A stretch of 7,184 bases of DNA from Planctomycetota bacterium (GTDB lineage Bacteria > Planctomycetota > Brocadiia > JAJRTI01). Each line of letters opens with the position of its first letter. The stretch's first letter is position 1. Below, piece by piece: positions 1 to 7,184 of this stretch. The notes beneath the pieces are model-generated. The model saw only the letters and a list, made by a program, of their open reading frames with translations. It did not search any database and had not been told where the DNA came from. The position numbers and the translations under genes were made by a program. Location of the stretch: assembly GCA_024278415.1 (NCBI GenBank), contig JAJRTI010000130.1:1-7184 (forward strand). Direction: 5' to 3'.

Positions 1-210
1 CCTTCGGGCTGCGGTGTCCGCGAGGGGTTGCACGCAGGCGAAGAGCCGGGACGTTTGTTGTGAACCTGCCTGAATCCACTTCGAAACTGAAACTCCAGAA
101 TGCAACGCGTTGGGATACGTACAATCAGACCTACACCCAAAGTTTAGCATATGGCATGCGCACTTCAACGAAAAGGCGCCTGTGCTTCCTCAGTCCCGAT
201 TCCCTCGCGG

Positions 211-216
211 AAGGAG
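211..216 (+). promoter_or_regulatory. Ribosome binding site that sets the start at 225
   Basis: AAGGAG lies 8 nt before the ATG at 225. It is the only strong Shine-Dalgarno match in this open frame. It favours the short 69-residue protein over a GTG start at 60, whose extra residues show no protein-like pattern. Confidence 0.75.
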
Positions 217-224
217 ATGGATCC

Positions 225-434
225 ATGTCTGACGAACAGCCCTCCGAGGCCCAACCCAACAACGCCGGCATGAAGAAGCTTACGTCCATGCTTGCGATCA
301 TCATCGTGCTTGAGGCCATCATCGCGATGGTATGCATGGGCATGTATCTGAACCTCAAGCACATGCAGGGCGACGTGGCGAAGATGGCGGTGCTGGCCGA
401 GCGCCAACTCTCGGAACTGCCCGTGTCAAAGTAG
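225..434 (+). CDS. Small single-pass membrane protein, function unknown
   Basis: This encodes 69 residues. The first 16 are polar and acidic (rich in Asp, Glu, Gln, Pro and Asn). Two lysines follow at 17-18, then one strongly hydrophobic stretch at about 21-42 that would cross the membrane once. A glutamate (E30) sits in the middle of that stretch, which is unusual. The remaining residues, about 46-64, could form an amphipathic helix. The lysines before the membrane segment suggest an N-in, C-out orientation. The family is not recognised: the layout loosely recalls the N-terminus of FliL-like proteins, but no diagnostic motif is present. The next gene is groEL, 319 nt downstream, too far to infer an operon. 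The start was chosen from the AAGGAG site. No signal-peptidase or lipobox motif was seen. Confidence 0.65.
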   Translation: MSDEQPSEAQPNNAGMKKLTSMLAIIIVLEAIIAMVCMGMYLNLKHMQGDVAKMAVLAERQLSELPVSK

Positions 435-487
435 CCGCTCGCTCCGCGTGCCCCGCTGTCAGTTTGGCAAGGGGAAGCGACGCAAGG

Positions 488-679
488 GCTCTTATCGCCT
501 GCCACATTGGCAGGACTGCTGGGCCTCCTTGCCGACTATGCGCGGCCATCTTCGGGCCGTAAGAGCAAGCTCTGCCAAATCTTAGGGGGACGATCCGCCT
601 CGCTTTCTCGGCATCAAGCCTTTGGCACTTCCATTGCGATAGGGCAATGCCCAAGGTCCGGTCTTGCCGCGAGCGCGGC
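488..679 (+). other. Hairpin-rich gap before groEL, possible structured RNA or leader
   Basis: The 319-nt gap at 435-753 holds no convincing gene. It contains several perfect inverted repeats. A 7-bp outer pair, 488-494 with 560-566, encloses a 7-bp hairpin with a 3-nt loop (498-504 with 508-514) and a 5-bp hairpin (543-547 with 555-559), which would form a three-way junction. Downstream are 573-579 with 621-627 (7 bp, wide spacing), 632-637 with 644-649 (6 bp, 6-nt loop) and 666-670 with 675-679 (5 bp, 4-nt loop). No known RNA family was recognised; SRP RNA, tmRNA and 6S signatures were looked for and not seen. Short pairings at wide spacing are expected by chance in GC-rich DNA, so this is only a candidate. 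Confidence 0.25.
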
Positions 680-750
680 GGGGCTTAGGGCCGTGCGGTT
701 GACTGACACTGCGCACTCAATTCTTTCACCCGTTGTCTTTGGGAGGTTAG

Positions 751-2376
<1,626 letters not shown>

Positions 2377-2388
2377 CAGAGACCGCAT

Positions 2389-2426
2389 CGCCGCCTGCAA
2401 AGCCCCCCGCGGGCGTTGCAGCGGCG
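2389..2426 (+). other. Hairpin just after groEL stop
   Basis: Positions 2389-2400 pair with 2416-2426 to give an 11-bp stem with one bulged C (2395). The 15-nt loop contains the self-complementary CCCGCGGG. There is no T-tract after it, so it is not a standard terminator on its own. It could protect the 3' end of the groEL mRNA or act together with the terminator that follows. Confidence 0.5.
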
Positions 2427-2444
2427 ATGGCCAACAAGTAACAT

Positions 2445-2483
2445 AAAGCCGCATGCCTTCGAATCGGGGGGATGCGGCTTTTT
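2445..2483 (+). terminator. Intrinsic terminator of groEL
   Basis: AAAGCCGCAT (2445-2454) pairs perfectly with ATGCGGCTTT (2472-2481), a 10-bp stem. Inner GCC/GG pairs could extend it. The right arm runs into five T residues (2479-2483). The position, 68 nt after the groEL stop and before the next gene's Shine-Dalgarno site, fits rho-independent termination of the groEL transcript. Confidence 0.85.
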
Positions 2484-2498
2484 CGCGGCGACTCCAAC

Positions 2499-2502
2499 GA
2501 GG
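2499..2502 (+). promoter_or_regulatory. Ribosome binding site that sets the start at 2511
   Basis: GAGG lies 8 nt before the ATG at 2511. The upstream in-frame ATG at 2472 lies inside the right arm of the groEL terminator and has no comparable site, so 2511 is preferred. Confidence 0.6.
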
Positions 2503-2510
2503 CCAAGACC

Positions 2511-3398
2511 ATGCCCCCCAAAACCACGAGCACGTCACAGAGCCAAGCGATGCTCGACGCCGCGCTCTCGCTCGCCAAGACGATTGGCGTGCCGAACGTG
2601 CTCGTGTTGGTCGAGCGCATGGACCGGAAGGTCTTCGCTCACCGGCTGCCTAAGGGCCTGAACGTCGTGTTTGTGGTCACCGACGCCGACGCCGCGGCCG
2701 CGCTGAAACAAAAGGGCCGGCAAGTGTCGCTCATGCCGCCCCATGAGTTGCGCCGGGCCGACCGCATCAAGCACGCCCTGCTTGCCGCGCTCTCGGACAA
2801 GTTCGTGCATCGACGCGACCGCGTGGTCTGTGTCATGGGGACGCGCGAACTCGACAGCATCTCCGTGGTGAGTATGGCGCGAGACGAGGAGGAGCAGGCG
2901 CCGCTGGCGATGCTGGACCTGCGGGACGAGACATCCAACCAAGTGGTGGAGACCTGTCTGAGCCTCGCCATCGAGCTGGGGTATGAGGGCCGAGAGGGCA
3001 AGCCGGTCGGGTCGATCTTTGTCATCGGCGACAGCGACAAGGTCATGGCCTCGTCGCGGCAACTCGTGTTCAACCCCTTCCACGGCTACCCCATGGCCGA
3101 GCGCAACGTGCTCGACCCGTTCGTGCGCGAGGGGATCAAAGAGTTCGCCATGATCGACGGCGGCTTCGTGGTTCGCAACGACGGGACAATCCTCGCGGCC
3201 GGGCGCTACTTCGACGTGGGGAAGCTGGACAGGGACATGCCTCAGGGGCTCGGCGCTCGGCACGCGGCCGCGGCCGCGGTCACGAAGCGCACCGACGCCA
3301 TTGCGATCGTCGTCTCGGAGAGCAACGGAGCGGTACGCGTCTTCAAGAACGGCAAGATCGTGCTCGACATGGAGCAGCAGCGCCGTGTGAGCCCGTGA
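2511..3398 (+). CDS. DacZ-like diadenylate cyclase (PK_C-like domain + DisA_N/DAC domain)
   Basis: This probably condenses two ATP into the second messenger c-di-AMP in the cytoplasm. It has 295 residues. The N-terminal part (about 10-110) resembles the alpha/beta C-terminal domain of pyruvate kinase: an Ala/Leu-rich helix, the strands VPNVLVLVE and LNVVFVVTD, then DRVVCVMGT. The C-terminal part (about 160-290) is a DAC domain. Its first motif, FAMIDGGFVV, has D216-G217-G218 where the family usually has DGA. The second, GARHAAAAAVT, has R250-H251-Ala where RHR is usual; it is followed by DAIAIVVSESNGAVRVF, typical of the fold. This domain order matches archaeal DacZ rather than bacterial DisA (no HhH DNA-binding part) or CdaA (no membrane helices). 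Activity is inferred, since both motifs deviate at the third residue. The start at 2511 was chosen over 2472, which lies inside the terminator. A UROD-like gene follows after 30 nt, probably co-transcribed. Confidence 0.85.
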   Translation: MPPKTTSTSQSQAMLDAALSLAKTIGVPNVLVLVERMDRKVFAHRLPKGLNVVFVVTDADAAAALKQKGRQVSLMPPHELRRADRIKHALLAALSDKFVHRRDRVVCVMGTRELDSISVVSMARDEEEQAPLAMLDLRDETSNQVVETCLSLAIELGYEGREGKPVGSIFVIGDSDKVMASSRQLVFNPFHGYPMAERNVLDPFVREGIKEFAMIDGGFVVRNDGTILAAGRYFDVGKLDRDMPQGLGARHAAAAAVTKRTDAIAIVVSESNGAVRVFKNGKIVLDMEQQRRVSP

Positions 3399-3428
3399 CG
3401 CGCGCCCGACTTAACCGAGGATTCCGAT

Positions 3429-4655
3429 ATGACGCCCCGCGAACGCTTCCGAGCCATTATCCACCATGAGCCGACCGACCGCATCCCCTACAGCTTCGGC
3501 GGGCCAAGACAGTCCACGTTCGACGCCTGGCAGAAGCAAGGCCTGTCGGATGAGCAGCGCACCCAGTGGGGCTCCTTCGTGGGACACGACCCCCAAACAG
3601 GCTTGGGCAAGATCGACGATGGCTGGCTGCCGCCTTTCGAGGCCAAGACGCTGTCCATCGACGGCAACAAGCGCATCTGGGTCGACGCGACCGGCGTGAA
3701 GCGGCTCGACGCGGTCACACAGCCCACGGAGGGATTCGTGACCCGGCAGTACCTCGAGTTCCCTGTGAAGACTCACGCGGACTTTGAGGAGATGAAGACG
3801 CGCTTCGACCCGCACGATCCCGCGCGCACCGCGACGCTCGACGAGCACGGCCGCCCCCTGCCCGGCACAAGCTGGCGCGACCACATCGAGCGCTGCAACA
3901 CCGGCGCCGCGCCGGTCGTGATGGTCATGCACAGCATGTACTGGCGCGCGCGAGACTGGTGCGGGTTCGAGGGACTGTCGATGATGATCTACGACCAGCC
4001 CTCGCTCGTGCACGAGATGTTCGAGTTCTGGACGTGGTTCATGATGGAGCTGCTCGACGAGCCGCTGCGCCACATCAAAGTCGACGAGATCATCTTGAGC
4101 GAGGACATGGCGTTCAAGGGCCAGGCCATGCTCTCGCCGCAGAAGATGGACGAGTTCATGATGCCGCGGTATCGCAAGCTCTACCGCTTCCTCAAGGACC
4201 GCGGGGTTGAGGCGGTGGTGATGGACTGCGACGGGTACAACAACCAGATCCTCGACACGATGTACCCCGAGGTGCTCGACGGCATCCAGCCCATTGAGAT
4301 TGCGGCGGGCAATGACCCAGAGGAGATGCTCACCCAGTATCCCGGCATCTTTATCCACGGAGGCGTGGACAAGCGCGAGCTGCGCTTATCGAGGGAACAG
4401 TTGCGCGCGGAAGTCGCGCGGCGCTACAAGACCGCGTGGGAGCGCGGCGGCTACATCCCACACTGCGACCACGGCGTGCCGCCGGACATCCCCCTACGCA
4501 ATTTCCTCTACTACGTCGAGTTGGCCCAGGGCTTCGCGCGCGGCGAAGATCTGGACACGTACGAGCCGCCATGCGAGTTGGAGGAGCAACTGGGCCCCAT
4601 CGAGGAGATGTTCGACCCTTGCGGCGCTATCGCCGCGGCATACGGAGACGAGTAG
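3429..4655 (+). CDS. Uroporphyrinogen decarboxylase (URO-D) superfamily protein, methyltransferase-like, not HemE
   Basis: This has 408 residues and opens with [20 protein letters not shown], the usual start of the UROD/MtaA/CmuA-type superfamily. Internal family landmarks include [45 protein letters not shown] and [17 protein letters not shown]. The RPVWLMRQAGR-type substrate segment of true HemE is absent, so haem synthesis is unlikely. Relatives include corrinoid-dependent methyltransferases that bind zinc through His and Cys. Candidate metal ligands here are C267 (in MDCDG) and H345, C346 and H348 (in HCDHG), but the exact HxC...C pattern is not evident. The substrate is unknown. Such paralogues are often numerous in planctomycete-like genomes. 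A GAGGA site (3417-3421) lies 7 nt before the ATG. The gene follows the diadenylate cyclase gene by 30 nt, probably as one operon. Confidence 0.88.
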   Translation: MTPRERFRAIIHHEPTDRIPYSFGGPRQSTFDAWQKQGLSDEQRTQWGSFVGHDPQTGLGKIDDGWLPPFEAKTLSIDGNKRIWVDATGVKRLDAVTQPTEGFVTRQYLEFPVKTHADFEEMKTRFDPHDPARTATLDEHGRPLPGTSWRDHIERCNTGAAPVVMVMHSMYWRARDWCGFEGLSMMIYDQPSLVHEMFEFWTWFMMELLDEPLRHIKVDEIILSEDMAFKGQAMLSPQKMDEFMMPRYRKLYRFLKDRGVEAVVMDCDGYNNQILDTMYPEVLDGIQPIEIAAGNDPEEMLTQYPGIFIHGGVDKRELRLSREQLRAEVARRYKTAWERGGYIPHCDHGVPPDIPLRNFLYYVELAQGFARGEDLDTYEPPCELEEQLGPIEEMFDPCGAIAAAYGDE

Positions 4656-4674
4656 GCGCCAAGCGCGAATCTTG

Positions 4675-4690
4675 CGACAACATCTTGTCG
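4675..4690 (+). other. Short hairpin after the UROD-like gene
   Basis: CGACAA (4675-4680) pairs with TTGTCG (4685-4690) around a 4-nt loop, 20 nt after the stop codon. Only two T residues follow. It might be a weak terminator, but the much larger palindrome further on is the more likely transcription barrier. The rest of 4656-4769 shows nothing recognisable. Confidence 0.3.
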
Positions 4691-4769
4691 TTCCGGCGAA
4701 CTGTGCATTGAAGAATGTCAATTGGAAACTGCAGATTGGCTTGGGCGTCCTTGTTTGCGTTTCACGCAG

Positions 4770-4957
4770 GCCTCCGCACGGCATGTCCGTGCGGAGCCAT
4801 GATTGGGAGCCAGACAGGCTCGTACCTGTCTTCTCCCCTCCCCTTGCCTTTCCGCTCGGCGTGCCGAGCGGAAAGGCAAGGGGAGGGGAGAAAATGAGCC
4901 CAAAGGCGTTGATCTGGCTTTCAATCGTCGCACCGCAGGGACAAGCCCTGCGGAGGC
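4770..4957. repeat. 188-bp imperfect palindrome with nested hairpins (REP/MITE-like inverted pair)
   Basis: The outer arms 4770-4814 and 4913-4957 are inverted copies of each other, matching at 37 of 45 positions. The inner arms 4831-4860 and 4863-4892 are a perfect 30-bp inverted repeat. Unlike spacers of 16 and 20 nt separate outer from inner arms. Each outer arm carries its own hairpin: 4772-4781 with 4787-4796 (10 bp, loop CATGT) and 4933-4940 with 4946-4953 (8 bp, loop ACAAG). The left spacer adds a 6-bp hairpin, 4813-4818 with 4825-4830. The element sits between the 3' ends of two convergent genes, a common place for REP, REPIN or MITE repeats and bidirectional terminators. It has no T-tract or transposase gene, and no flanking target duplication was recognised. 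Confidence 0.85.
4831..4892. repeat. Core 30-bp perfect inverted repeat
   Basis: The left arm is pyrimidine-rich (starting TTCTCCCCTCCCC) and the right arm is its exact complement, ending GGGGAGGGGAGAA. Only GT (4861-4862) separates them. Such a long exact palindrome can extrude as a cruciform or fold as a very stable RNA hairpin on either strand. The G-runs on the + strand right arm are a further oddity. It lacks the T-tract of an intrinsic terminator. Confidence 0.95.
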
Positions 4958-5022
4958 GTTCCCTGAGTCGGCGCAGCCGCCCCTTTCCCGCCGCTTTGTT
5001 TGCGAGAAAGCGTGAGGGCCGC

Positions 5023-6180
5023 TCAGCCGCTGAGCATCTCCACCACCTGCCACAACCTGTCCGCATTGGCCTTGGCCGAGTCTTCGGCGATGAACGTGGG
5101 AGCGTGGATCATGCGCGGCACCACACGCTCGGCCACCGGGCACAGGCCATCGGGGTACTGGTTGTGCTCGCCGGCGTACAGCGGGTTGTCGAGCGGGAAG
5201 CCCCGGCCGTAGCCCTTGCGCTCCGCGATGAGCGGGTGCTTATACGCCGGCAACTGCGTGTACCCGACGCCCGCGCGGAACCCCACTTCGTCCTTCACGC
5301 GCTTGAACTCGTCGAGCGAGACGCCCGCGTCGTCGCCTTCGAAGATCGCCACCCACGCGTGATACGTGTGCACGCCGTCGGGATGCGCCTGAAGCTTCAG
5401 CCACTCGCAGCCCTCGACCGCGGCGTCGTAATGCTTCGCGTTCGCCTGGAGGCCTTCGATGTAACCGCGCACGCGATCCAACTGAACCAGCCCAATCGCC
5501 GCCATGGGCTCGGTCATGCGGTAGTTGTAGTGCAAATCGTACGCGATCGACATGAACGTCGGCGCGCCGGCGTTGAGCCCGAGCTTGTCCCGCAGCTCCT
5601 CGCTGTCGGTCACCCCCATGCCGCCATCGCCGAGCCCGAGTTGCTTGCTCATCTGGAAACTGAACGAGCCGATGTCTCCCCACGTGCCGGCGTACTTGCC
5701 CTTGTATTCCGCGAAGAGCGCCTGCGCGCAGTCCTCGATCACAAGGAGCCCGTGCTTCTTCGCAATCTCGCAGATGCGGTCCATCTCGGCCATGAGCCCC
5801 CAGCAGTGGGTCGTGATGATCGCCTTCGTGCGCTCCGTGATCTTCTCCTCGATCAGGTCGGGGTTCATCCCCAGCGTCACCGGGTCGATGTCCACGAACA
5901 CTGGGATCGCGCAATTGTACATCGTCGCTACAGCGCCGAAGACCATCACCGAGTCGCAGATCACTTCGTCGCCCACGCCCGCGCCGGCCGCCATGACCGA
6001 CGAGTGCAGCACGGACATGGCCGAGTTCATGGCCACACCATGCTGGGCGCCCATCGCGTCCGCGAACGCGCGCTCGAACCGGCCGGCCACCTCACCACCG
6101 CCTAGCGCCGACAGCCGGCCCGTGGCGAACACCTCACGGATCAGTTCGATCTCTTGCTCGTCGAACACTCTCTGAGGCAT
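5023..6180 (-). CDS. DegT/DnrJ/EryC1/StrS-family PLP-dependent aminotransferase
   Basis: This has 385 residues, a normal length for the family. It is a fold-type I aminotransferase, a group that mostly acts on keto-sugars, using PLP, in making amino sugars for glycans or antibiotics. Visible landmarks in order: MNSAMSVLH (about 51-59, phosphate-binding region), PVFVDIDPVTLGMNP (about 93-107), TTHCWG (about 123-128), VIEDCAQALFAEYKG with D150 to contact the PLP ring nitrogen, and GSFSFQMSKQLGLGDGGM with K179 as the PLP-binding lysine (codon 5644-5646). The ATG at 6180 has a strong AAGGAG (6188-6193) 7 nt upstream. It follows the DUF362 gene by 33 nt on the same strand, probably one operon. No glycosyltransferase or sugar dehydratase is in view, so the substrate is unknown. 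Confidence 0.93.
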   Translation of the reverse strand: MPQRVFDEQEIELIREVFATGRLSALGGGEVAGRFERAFADAMGAQHGVAMNSAMSVLHSSVMAAGAGVGDEVICDSVMVFGAVATMYNCAIPVFVDIDPVTLGMNPDLIEEKITERTKAIITTHCWGLMAEMDRICEIAKKHGLLVIEDCAQALFAEYKGKYAGTWGDIGSFSFQMSKQLGLGDGGMGVTDSEELRDKLGLNAGAPTFMSIAYDLHYNYRMTEPMAAIGLVQLDRVRGYIEGLQANAKHYDAAVEGCEWLKLQAHPDGVHTYHAWVAIFEGDDAGVSLDEFKRVKDEVGFRAGVGYTQLPAYKHPLIAERKGYGRGFPLDNPLYAGEHNQYPDGLCPVAERVVPRMIHAPTFIAEDSAKANADRLWQVVEMLSG

Positions 6181-6187
6181 CGTGAAT

Positions 6188-6193
6188 CTCCTT
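6188..6193 (-). promoter_or_regulatory. Ribosome binding site of the aminotransferase gene
   Basis: AAGGAG on the minus strand lies 7 nt before the ATG at 6180. It sits in the short gap left when the DUF362 gene is read in its corrected frame. If the uncorrected DUF362 frame were real, this site would be buried in coding sequence. Confidence 0.75.
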
Positions 6194-6213
6194 GTGCCGG
6201 GAGTCCGACCCGA

Positions 6214-7184
6214 TCATTCGTTCGGCCACATCCGCATGCCCAGTTCGGCCAGCACTTGCGAGCAAACCGGCGGGCAGCCCTTGACGAAGCGCACCTTGGC
6301 CGTCTCGCGGTGGCCGGCCACAAGGCCCGCGCAGTTGCCCAGCGCGATCGTGCCTCGGGCAGCGGCTTGGCCTGCTTGCCGATGGCCAGGTGCGTCTTGC
6401 CGTCGCCAAGCGCGTAGTCCGCCAGCTTGTCGTGGTATTGCTGGAGGAAAAGCATGAGGGTCGACGTGCAGGCGCTGCACGCGTCGCCTTGATGCAGCTC
6501 GATCTTGGGGAACTGCATGTAGAGCTTCTTCGGCGGCAGCTTGAAGCTCGATGCCCACTTCGCGTAGTCGCGCGGATCGACCGCGATCTTCCGCAAGTCG
6601 ATCTCCCCGAGGCCCCGCTCCGAAGCCAGCCGCAGATGGGGAACGGACTTGGGGCGAATGCCCATGAGCTTGCAGGCCACCGCGTCCGCGGCAAGCGCGC
6701 TCACGCTCGCCACAACCACCCCCAGCCGCTTCGCCACGCCCGCGCTCGGGCCCAGGCCTTCCATGCCGACCGTCCCGTCGATGAGCGCCACGTCCGGCAG
6801 GGCCACGGTCGCCAGATCGCTGATCGCGGTCTCCAACATCTTGTCGCCGCCTGGCCCGCGCTTGTCGCCGTGCAATTGGTGGAACCGCACCTTCTCGCGG
6901 CGCCAGAGCGCGCCCTTCATGTTCTTGAGGCTCAGGCTCACTCGCGTGTGCATGTGCGTCTTCATGACGGGGATGGACACGACCACGTCCGCGGCCATCG
7001 CCGCCGCGCACATCTTCACCTCTTGCACCGCGCGGCCGCCCGCGATCTTCACGACGACCGGCGGCGCCGCGTCCATGTCCACCAGCCGCGCGCCCGTCGC
7101 GTCCGCGATGCAGTCGAGCCCGATGGCCTTGAACGCGTCCAGCGCGTTCACGCCCAGTATGGGGCTCTCGGCGATGAGCACATC
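6214..7184 (-). CDS. DUF362 domain protein, 5' end beyond window, frameshifted near 6353
   Basis: The frame is open to the right edge (first full codons read D-V-L-I-A-E), so the N-terminus, where the family usually has a lysine-asparagine strand, lies outside. The hallmark DVVVSIPVMKTHMHTR...LKNMKG is present (about 6908-6990), followed by ALIDGTVGMEGLGP. Biochemical function is unknown; many DUF362 proteins carry Fe-S clusters. Near 6353 the frame breaks. The uncorrected reading runs on to 6141 as an Arg/Ala/Trp-rich tail overlapping the next gene by 40 nt. Adding one G to the coding strand at about 6353-6356 turns LPEA into LPEGTIALGNCAG, continues to FVKGCPPVCSQVLAELG and stops at 6214-6216. 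The corrected visible part is 323 residues. Cysteines are a CxxC (codons 6477-6479 and 6468-6470) plus three in the corrected tail (6331-6333, 6274-6276, 6262-6264). It could be a real pseudogene or a sequencing error. Confidence 0.82.
   Translation of the reverse strand, partial: CAHRREPHTGRERAGRVQGHRARLHRGRDGRAAGGHGRGAAGRREDRGRPRGARGEDVRGGDGRGRGRVHPRHEDAHAHASEPEPQEHEGRALAPREGAVPPIARRQARARRRQDVGDRDQRSGDRGPAGRGAHRRDGRHGRPGPERGRGEAAGGGCGERERACRGRGGLQAHGHSPQVRSPSAAGFGAGPRGDRLAEDRGRSARLREVGIELQAAAEEALHAVPQDRAASRRRVQRLHVDPHAFPPAIPRQAGGLRAWRRQDAPGHRQAGQAAARGTIALGNCAGLVAGHRETAKVRFVKGCPPVCSQVLAELGMRMWPNE

Noticed and set aside
713..718. GCACTC, half of a CIRCE heat-shock operator
   Set aside because: The complementary GAGTGC half at the 9-nt spacing is missing.
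699..727. Possible groEL promoter with a TTGACT -35 box at 699-704
   Set aside because: No acceptable -10 box is found 16-18 nt downstream; the region there is TC-rich.
2416..2444. Possible promoter for the cyclase operon, TTGCAG and TAACAT with a 17-nt spacer
   Set aside because: Only three and four of six positions match consensus, and both boxes overlap the post-groEL hairpin region, so chance is likely.
3411..4358. A 315-codon open frame on the minus strand
   Set aside because: It is an antisense shadow of the UROD-like gene, with repetitive His/Val/Leu composition.
4718..5066. Open frames across the convergent gap, on both strands, that translate to similar peptides containing ACPCGA and SQ
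   Set aside because: The similarity arises because the DNA is an inverted repeat; these are translations of the repeat, not genes.
4294..6105. A 603-codon open frame on the plus strand
   Set aside because: It overlaps the end of the UROD-like gene, crosses the palindromic repeat and runs antisense to the aminotransferase. Composition is Arg/Ala/His-rich and no domain is visible.
6141..6213. Extension of the DUF362 frame into the start of the aminotransferase gene
   Set aside because: The tail is low-complexity, and the alternative frame gives family-like residues with a clean stop at 6214.

Overview
The window is GC-rich bacterial DNA. It has long open frames, Shine-Dalgarno sites 7-8 nt before the starts, and closely spaced genes. 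No rRNA or tRNA gene was recognised, so the host can only be inferred. The mix of a groEL without an adjacent groES, an archaeal-type diadenylate cyclase, a UROD-superfamily protein that is not HemE, a DegT-type aminotransferase and a DUF362 protein resembles environmental Planctomycetota and related PVC or Hydrogenedentota-like genomes. That placement is a guess from gene content.

Left part, + strand: a 69-residue single-pass membrane protein (225-434) is followed by a 319-bp gap with several short inverted repeats. Next comes a complete 540-residue GroEL (754-2376) with its ATPase residues intact. Two hairpins follow groEL, and the second is a good intrinsic terminator (2445-2483).

Middle, + strand: a probable two-gene operon. 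The first gene (2511-3398) encodes an N-terminal pyruvate-kinase-C-like domain joined to a C-terminal DisA_N/DAC domain, the layout of archaeal DacZ, and is predicted to make c-di-AMP. The second (3429-4655), 30 nt downstream, encodes a UROD-superfamily protein of the methyltransferase-like type.

Convergent gap 4656-5022: the most unusual structure in the window is here. It is a 188-bp imperfect palindrome (4770-4957) with a perfect 30-bp inverted repeat around a 2-nt centre. Outer arms match at 37 of 45 positions, and each arm carries its own hairpin. One base pair in that hairpin differs between the arms and is changed on both sides, so pairing is kept. It looks like an inverted pair of a REP/MITE-like repeat.

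Right part, - strand: a DegT/DnrJ/EryC1/StrS-family PLP aminotransferase (5023-6180) lies downstream of a DUF362 gene (6214-7184) that enters from beyond the right edge. The DUF362 frame is broken by an apparent single-base deletion near 6353. Restoring one base gives a family-like C-terminus ending 33 nt before the aminotransferase start, with no overlap.

No CRISPR array, transposase, phage gene or defence system was found. The best candidates for something undescribed are the palindromic element, the possible structured RNA region before groEL, and the bacterial DacZ-like protein with altered motif residues.
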